Below are positions 6,171 to 9,771 of a stretch of 9,771 nt of DNA, piece by piece. The translations under genes and the position numbers were made by a program. The notes below the pieces were generated by a model. It was given only the letters and a program-made list of their open reading frames with translations. It made no database searches and had not been told where the DNA came from. Each line of letters begins with the position of its first letter. The first letter of the stretch is position 1. The DNA comes from JBAYVY01 sp041674345 (GTDB lineage Bacteria > Planctomycetota > Phycisphaerae > Phycisphaerales > Zrk34): contig JBAYVY010000119.1 of assembly GCA_041674345.1 (NCBI GenBank), forward strand, positions 1 through 9,771, written 5' to 3'.

Positions 6171-7877
6171 ATGCCCCAAACCATCGTCACACGTTTCGCC
6201 CCCAGCCCCACCGGCGCCCTCCACGTCGGCGGCGCTCGCACCGCGCTCTACAACTGGGCCTTCGCCAAACGTCATGGCGGCAAGTTCCTCCTCCGCCTCG
6301 AAGACACCGATCAAGCCCGCTCCTCCGACGCCGCCGCCGACGCCATGCTCAAAGACCTCGCATGGATCGGCCTGGACTGGGACAACGCCAACGATGTTCC
6401 GCGACAATCGCAACGATTGCATCTCTACAACGCCGCCATCGAAAAACTCCTCTCCGCCGGCAAGGCCTACGAAGACAACGGCGCGATTCGCTTCAAAATC
6501 CCAGCCGAACCCATCAGCTTCCACGACGAGGTTCGTGGAGATGTCACCATACCCGCCGGCCAAACCGAAGATTTCGTCATTCGCAAAACCGATGGTTTCC
6601 CGACGTACCACCTCGCCGTCGTCGTCGATGATGCCGACATGGGCGTCACCCACGTCCTCCGCGCACAGGAACACCTGAGCAACACACCCAAGCACATTCT
6701 GCTTCAAAACGCCCTGGGTCTGCCCCGTCCCACCTACGCCCACTTCGGCCTCATCCTCAACCAAGACGGCTCCAAAATGTCCAAACGCGACAAGTCCAAA
6801 ACGGCACAACAAGAATTGCGCCGCTGGCTTGACCAAGGTGGTAATATTGAGTGGTTCGCCGAAGAATGCGTATCACGAAACGATTTTATAGATATGATTG
6901 GAAAATCGGAAGATTCAGCAAAAAAAGTTTCGCCACAGGACATTAAAGAATTTTTGACGAAAAAATCCTCCGAATACTCCGAACTGGATGTCAAAGACAT
7001 CCCTGAACGGATCGCCGAAGTACTAGGATTCACATTGCCGGAAATCGATGTGGCTGATTTCCGTGAATCTGGCTATTTACCCGACACTCTCTGTAACTAT
7101 CTTGCCCTATTGGGTTGGAACCCAGGTAACGATTTGGAAAAGTTTGACAACACTTTTCTTGCCGGCAATTTTTCGCTAGATAGGGTGAATAAAGGGGATT
7201 CTAAGTTTGACCGCGAGAAACTCGCCTCATTCAACAGCGATGCAATTAATGAAATGCCGGTTGATGAATTGGCCATTGAATTCGCAGAGCGATTGTTCCA
7301 CGCCTATGGTATGCCACCAAATCCCGGTTTGAAATACCTTCTGACTGAAAAAGACTATCAGCTTTGGGATAATGCCATTCATCATGTCGGAGTTGGAGAG
7401 GGACAGCGACTTCCTACAAGTCCTCCCCCCATTGCATCGGGAGCCAAAAAGTTTGACATGGAACATTGCCGCCTATTAGCGGAAATCTATCGCCCTCGCA
7501 GCAAGACTTTGTGTGACCCGGTGAAATTGGGTAAATTTTTCTTCGACTGGAATCTATATGCTCCCGATCAATACGATCCCAAAGCCGTCGATAAAATCCT
7601 CAAAAAGAACGACAACGAAGGTTTGAAGGTTTTGGCACAATTGCAGCAAACGCTGAATAACGTCGCCGACGCCGATTGGAACGAACAATCCATCGAAGCC
7701 GCCGTCAAGCTGTTCGCGGAAGCGAACGCCCTTGGCCTGGGCAAAGTCGCTCAGCCCCTCCGTGTCGCCGTGTCCGGTTCCACCGTCAGTCCCGGCATCG
7801 GCCAAACCCTCACCATCCTCGGCAAACAGGAAACCCTCCAACGCATCGCCAACTGTCTGGCCCTCTGCGGCCAATAA
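6171..7877 (+). CDS. gltX: Glutamyl-tRNA synthetase with a long insertion after KMSKR
   Basis: Class I synthetase attaching glutamate to tRNA(Glu). Its 568 residues compare with about 470 in E. coli. TRFAPSPTGALHVGGARTAL (7-26) holds the HIGH-type motif. LEDTDQARS (43-51), DFVIRKTDGFPTYHLA (134-149) and KMSKRDK (202-208) complete the catalytic core. About 90 residues (208-297) separate KMSKR from DFRESGYLPDTLCNYLALLGW (296-316), where E. coli has about ten. I recall comparable insertions in planctomycete GluRS, so this may be lineage-typical. The C-terminal helical anticodon-binding domain ends normally with VSGSTVSPGIGQTL. No clear SD precedes the ATG, but the start is fixed by TIVTRFAPSPTG directly after it. 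The middle of the gene is much more AT-rich than its ends. Whether it also charges tRNA(Gln) cannot be told; the adjacent glnS makes that unnecessary. Confidence 0.95.
   Translation: MPQTIVTRFAPSPTGALHVGGARTALYNWAFAKRHGGKFLLRLEDTDQARSSDAAADAMLKDLAWIGLDWDNANDVPRQSQRLHLYNAAIEKLLSAGKAYEDNGAIRFKIPAEPISFHDEVRGDVTIPAGQTEDFVIRKTDGFPTYHLAVVVDDADMGVTHVLRAQEHLSNTPKHILLQNALGLPRPTYAHFGLILNQDGSKMSKRDKSKTAQQELRRWLDQGGNIEWFAEECVSRNDFIDMIGKSEDSAKKVSPQDIKEFLTKKSSEYSELDVKDIPERIAEVLGFTLPEIDVADFRESGYLPDTLCNYLALLGWNPGNDLEKFDNTFLAGNFSLDRVNKGDSKFDREKLASFNSDAINEMPVDELAIEFAERLFHAYGMPPNPGLKYLLTEKDYQLWDNAIHHVGVGEGQRLPTSPPPIASGAKKFDMEHCRLLAEIYRPRSKTLCDPVKLGKFFFDWNLYAPDQYDPKAVDKILKKNDNEGLKVLAQLQQTLNNVADADWNEQSIEAAVKLFAEANALGLGKVAQPLRVAVSGSTVSPGIGQTLTILGKQETLQRIANCLALCGQ
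6835..7660 (+). other. AT-rich segment within gltX
   Basis: Hand counts of 60-base lines give GC of 22/60 (6841-6900), 21/60 (6901-6960), 24/60 (7141-7200) and 24/60 (7321-7380). Flanking parts of the same gene give 40/60 (6301-6360) and 37/60 (7681-7740). The change begins inside the post-KMSKR insertion, near residue 222, and fades by about 7560-7660. The reading frame and family motifs continue across both edges. Boundaries are approximate. Confidence 0.7.
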
Positions 7878-7909
7878 ATCACAAATCCAAAATCACAAAT
7901 CGGAAATCC
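7876..7909 (+). repeat. AAATCACAAATC direct repeat before the kinase gene
   Basis: The 12-mer AAATCACAAATC occurs at 7876-7887 and 7890-7901 (14-bp period), followed by the related GGAAATCC (7902-7909). The first copy overlaps the gltX stop codon. The array fills nearly the whole 36-base gap and also supplies the only SD-like bases (GGAA, 7902-7905) for the next gene. Confidence 0.8.
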
Positions 7910-7913
7910 ACCC

Positions 7914-8825
7914 ATGTCCCTCATCGTCACCGGCTCCATCGGCATCGACACCGTCATCACCCCCTTCGGCAAAGCGGAGAACGTCCTGGGCGGCTCATGC
8001 ACCTACTTCGCCGCCGCCGCCAGTTTTTTCACCCCCGTCCGCATCGTCGCGGCGGTCGGCGAGGATTTCCCCCGCGAACATTTCAAAATCTTCGAGCATT
8101 TCAACGTCGATACCGCCGGGCTGGAAATCCGCAAAAACTCCCGCACTTTTCGCTGGACGGGGAAATACCGCGACAACATCAACGAACGCGACACGCTGGA
8201 CGTGCAGCCGGGCGTGCTGGCCGAGCCGATCCCGACCGTTCCGCCGCAGTTTCGAGACAGCGAGTACGTGTTCCTGGCCAACACCCACCCGGCGGGGCAG
8301 ATGGAACTGCTCAAAAGTTTTCCGAAGGCGAAGCTCGTGGTGGCCGACACGATGGACCTGTGGATCAACACCGCGACGGACGAACTCAAAGCCCTGATGC
8401 AGCGGATCGACGGGCTGGTGCTGAACGATTCGGAAGCGAAGATGATCACCGGCGAATCGAACATGGTCCTGGCGTCCCGGCTGATCGTGGCGATGGGGCC
8501 GAAGTTCGTCATCATCAAAAAGGGCGAACACGGGGCGCTGCTCCAACACCGCGATGGCGTGGCGGTGATGCACGCCTACCCGGCCACCACGGTGGTCGAT
8601 CCGACGGGGGCCGGCGACAGCTTCGCGGGCGGATTCATGGGCTACCTCGCCCAGACCGACCGGCCGGACCTGGCGGCCATCAAGACCGCGATGGCCTACG
8701 GAACGATCGTGGCCAGCTACAACATCGAGAGTTTCACGCTGAATCGGCTGATGGAAATTTCGCGTAAAGATATTGATCGCCGTTTGTCGGAATATGCGGA
8801 TATCGTGCGATTTGACGTGAATTAA
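7914..8825 (+). CDS. PfkB-family carbohydrate/nucleoside kinase
   Basis: Member of the ribokinase-like PfkB family, which phosphorylates sugars or nucleosides with ATP; the substrate cannot be read from the sequence. The 303-residue length is typical. Near the N-terminus are TGSIGIDTV (6-14) and NVLGGSCTYFAAAA (23-36), where the GG pair forms the substrate-side motif. NDSEAKMITG (171-180) and IKKGEHGALL (201-210) lie before the C-terminal signature DPTGAGDSFAGGF (229-241), which contains the anion-hole GAGD and catalytic Asp235. The protein is soluble, with no signal peptide. The start is supported by family alignment and weak SD bases at 7902-7905. Codon third positions change within the gene from mostly C in the first 80 codons to mostly G afterwards. 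It lies 36 bases after gltX, so co-transcription is possible. Confidence 0.92.
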   Translation: MSLIVTGSIGIDTVITPFGKAENVLGGSCTYFAAAASFFTPVRIVAAVGEDFPREHFKIFEHFNVDTAGLEIRKNSRTFRWTGKYRDNINERDTLDVQPGVLAEPIPTVPPQFRDSEYVFLANTHPAGQMELLKSFPKAKLVVADTMDLWINTATDELKALMQRIDGLVLNDSEAKMITGESNMVLASRLIVAMGPKFVIIKKGEHGALLQHRDGVAVMHAYPATTVVDPTGAGDSFAGGFMGYLAQTDRPDLAAIKTAMAYGTIVASYNIESFTLNRLMEISRKDIDRRLSEYADIVRFDVN

Positions 8826-8846
8826 AAAATCGTCAAACAACCCGGC

Positions 8847-8851
8847 GGGAG
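8847..8851 (+). promoter_or_regulatory. thpR ribosome binding site
   Basis: GGGAG lies 7 bases upstream of the ATG at 8859, within the 33-base gap after the kinase gene. It is a better SD than those of the preceding three large genes and supports this start. Confidence 0.55.
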
Positions 8852-8858
8852 CGGCGAC

Positions 8859-9410
8859 ATGATCCGATGTTTCATCGCACTGGAACCCGATGACGCGGCC
8901 CGCGCCGACCTGCGCCACGCGGCGGCGGAATTGGACATGACCGGCTGGCGCCAGACGCCGGCGGGGAAATATCACATCACACTGAAGTTTCTCGGCGATG
9001 TCGATGCGAATGAACTTGACGCGGTGAGCGATGCGATTCGACGGGCATGCGCGGATGCCGGGCCGATCTCGCTGCGGGGGACACGGGTGGCGATGATACC
9101 GAACGACCGGCGGCCGCGTGTTCTGGCGGCGATGTTCGAGGCGACGCCGCGGATCACGGAGCTGGTGGAGCGGCTGGAGGTGATGCTGGCCGATGCGGGA
9201 TTCGCAATGGAGGGCCGGGCGTATCACCCGCATGTGACACTGGCGAGAAAACGCCGCGGAAGCGCCGGGGGGCGGGCGAAAGTGCGGGATGTGCGGCTGG
9301 ACCACATCACGATCGAGGCGGATCGGATCGCGTTGATTCAGTCGATACTGACGAATGATGGGCCGATCTATGAAGTGATGGCGAGATTCGCGCTGGAGGC
9401 GAAGGCGTAG
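8859..9410 (+). CDS. thpR: RNA 2',3'-cyclic phosphodiesterase (2H superfamily, LigT-like)
   Basis: A 183-residue protein of the ThpR/LigT 2H phosphoesterase family, which hydrolyses RNA 2',3'-cyclic phosphate ends to 2'-phosphomonoesters and can ligate tRNA halves in vitro. Both catalytic HxTx motifs are present: HITLKFLG (39-46) and HPHVTLARKR (123-132, active HVTL 125-128). They are spaced as usual for the family. The N-terminus RCFIALEPDD (3-12) matches the family pattern FIALxP, which fixes the start. The protein is cytoplasmic, without signal or membrane segments. It follows the PfkB kinase by 33 bases and shows the same G-rich coding strand as that gene's second half. Its physiological substrate in bacteria is uncertain. 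Confidence 0.93.
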   Translation: MIRCFIALEPDDAARADLRHAAAELDMTGWRQTPAGKYHITLKFLGDVDANELDAVSDAIRRACADAGPISLRGTRVAMIPNDRRPRVLAAMFEATPRITELVERLEVMLADAGFAMEGRAYHPHVTLARKRRGSAGGRAKVRDVRLDHITIEADRIALIQSILTNDGPIYEVMARFALEAKA

Positions 9411-9414
9411 AGCT

Positions 9415-9702
9415 ATGGCCGTGGCGACCGGGCGCAAGTGGCTCGACATCTACGAAACCGAATCGGGCCGGGTGCTGATTCTGGACAATGAATTGCACGG
9501 CGAGACATCGGCGGACCGCGTGCCGAGGGTCGCCACCGCTCGGGGCGTCGACCTGAGCCAGTTGTCCGACATGCTGTGCGTGGAGAATCTTCGCGGCAGG
9601 CTCAAGGACATTTTCAATCTGCGCCCGTATTTCGCGCGTCTTGAACCGGAAAAGAAAGCGGAAAAGAAAGCGGGACAGGTACGGTTTTGCGGGAATGTGT
9701 GA
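9415..9702 (+). CDS. Fragment of a RepA-like AAA ATPase (AAA_25 type), probable remnant
   Basis: A 95-residue open frame whose first 75 residues resemble the stretch just after the Walker A motif of RepA-like AAA ATPases from phages, plasmids and planctomycete genomes. VATGRKWLDIYETESGRVL, then ILDNELHGETSADRVPRV, and VENLRGRLKDIFNLRPYF are the recognisable parts. The Walker A loop itself is missing, because the frame starts 4 bases after the thpR stop. Similarity ends at about LEP (residue 77), where intact relatives continue into the Walker B region. The tail EKKAEKKAGQVRFCGNV is unrelated and includes a 12-base tandem duplication. GGAGG at 9395-9399 is 15 bases from the ATG, too far for a good SD. 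It cannot bind ATP as it stands and is probably a decayed fragment of a mobile-element gene. The family call is from memory of family sequences. Confidence 0.55.
   Translation: MAVATGRKWLDIYETESGRVLILDNELHGETSADRVPRVATARGVDLSQLSDMLCVENLRGRLKDIFNLRPYFARLEPEKKAEKKAGQVRFCGNV
9648..9671 (+). repeat. 12-bp tandem duplication
   Basis: GGAAAAGAAAGC occurs twice in direct succession (9648-9659, 9660-9671) and encodes the repeated EKKA of the fragment's tail. It sits at the point where similarity to AAA ATPases stops, so it may mark a rearrangement seam or be simple slippage. Confidence 0.85.
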
Positions 9703-9733
9703 ATCGCGGGCGGGCAATGGGGGAGGCGCGTGG

Positions 9734-9771
9734 ATGGAACGGGTGGTGAAGAAACCGGATTTACAGACCCA
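9734..9771 (+). CDS. Possible start of a further gene, cut by the window end
   Basis: An ATG at 9734 follows GGGGGAGG (9718-9725) at 8 bases and opens a frame reading MERVVKKPDLQT to the window edge. Twelve codons are too few to assign a family. The SD-like spacing is the only support, and a frame extending from the AAA fragment by frameshift is an alternative. Confidence 0.25.
   Translation, partial: MERVVKKPDLQT

Noticed and set aside
5571..6836. Antisense Gly/Val-rich open frame crossing the glnS-gltX boundary
   Set aside because: It crosses two intact synthetase genes and shows low-complexity composition without motifs.
7995..9449. Long antisense open frame opposite the kinase and thpR genes
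   Set aside because: It is rich in Arg, His and Pro, has no recognisable motif, spans two confident genes and their gap, and is the expected by-product of GC-rich codon bias.

Overview
The window looks like a chromosomal housekeeping segment from a GC-rich bacterium. It is most likely a member of the Planctomycetota, perhaps Phycisphaerae-like. That placement is inference, based on the four-helix-bundle gene, the long insertion after KMSKR in GltX, the RepA-like AAA fragment and repeat-laden gene junctions. No rRNA or tRNA gene, CRISPR array or complete transposase is visible. All credible genes lie on the + strand.

Layout: a heptamer tandem array (2-72) abuts the ribosome binding site of aspS (81-1859). 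Next comes a 471-bp cassette (1861-2331) bounded by 42-bp inverted repeats built of octamers, carrying a four-helix-bundle (S23/IVS-type) gene. It fills the whole gap to asnB (2337-4307). asnB itself contains an in-frame pair of inverted REP-like hairpins (about 2529-2653) that adds roughly 44 residues to its glutaminase domain. An 86-bp octamer-based palindrome (4307-4392) starts on the asnB stop codon and precedes glnS (4422-6125). gltX (6171-7877) follows, with a long insertion after KMSKR and an AT-rich central segment. A short direct repeat (7876-7909) separates it from a PfkB-family kinase (7914-8825). Then come an RNA 2',3'-cyclic phosphodiesterase, thpR (8859-9410), a 95-residue remnant of a RepA-like AAA ATPase (9415-9702), and possibly the first codons of another gene (from 9734).

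Function: aspS, asnB, glnS and gltX all handle Asp/Asn/Glu/Gln, either charging tRNA or making asparagine. AspRS carries His32 and Gly83, the pair associated with non-discriminating enzymes, so it may also form Asp-tRNA(Asn). GlnRS charges glutamine directly. The kinase and ThpR are unrelated to these by family.

The most unusual aspect is the gene junctions. Nearly every one holds a different short iterated or palindromic sequence. Two of these (1861-2331 and 4307-4392) share an 8-bp, CGAAG-containing syntax in inverted orientation, one with a protein gene inside and one empty. This suggests a family of non-autonomous palindromic elements and four-helix-bundle cassettes. The base composition also changes: coding-strand G excess in aspS/asnB switches to C excess in glnS, gltX and the start of the kinase gene, then returns to G excess by thpR.
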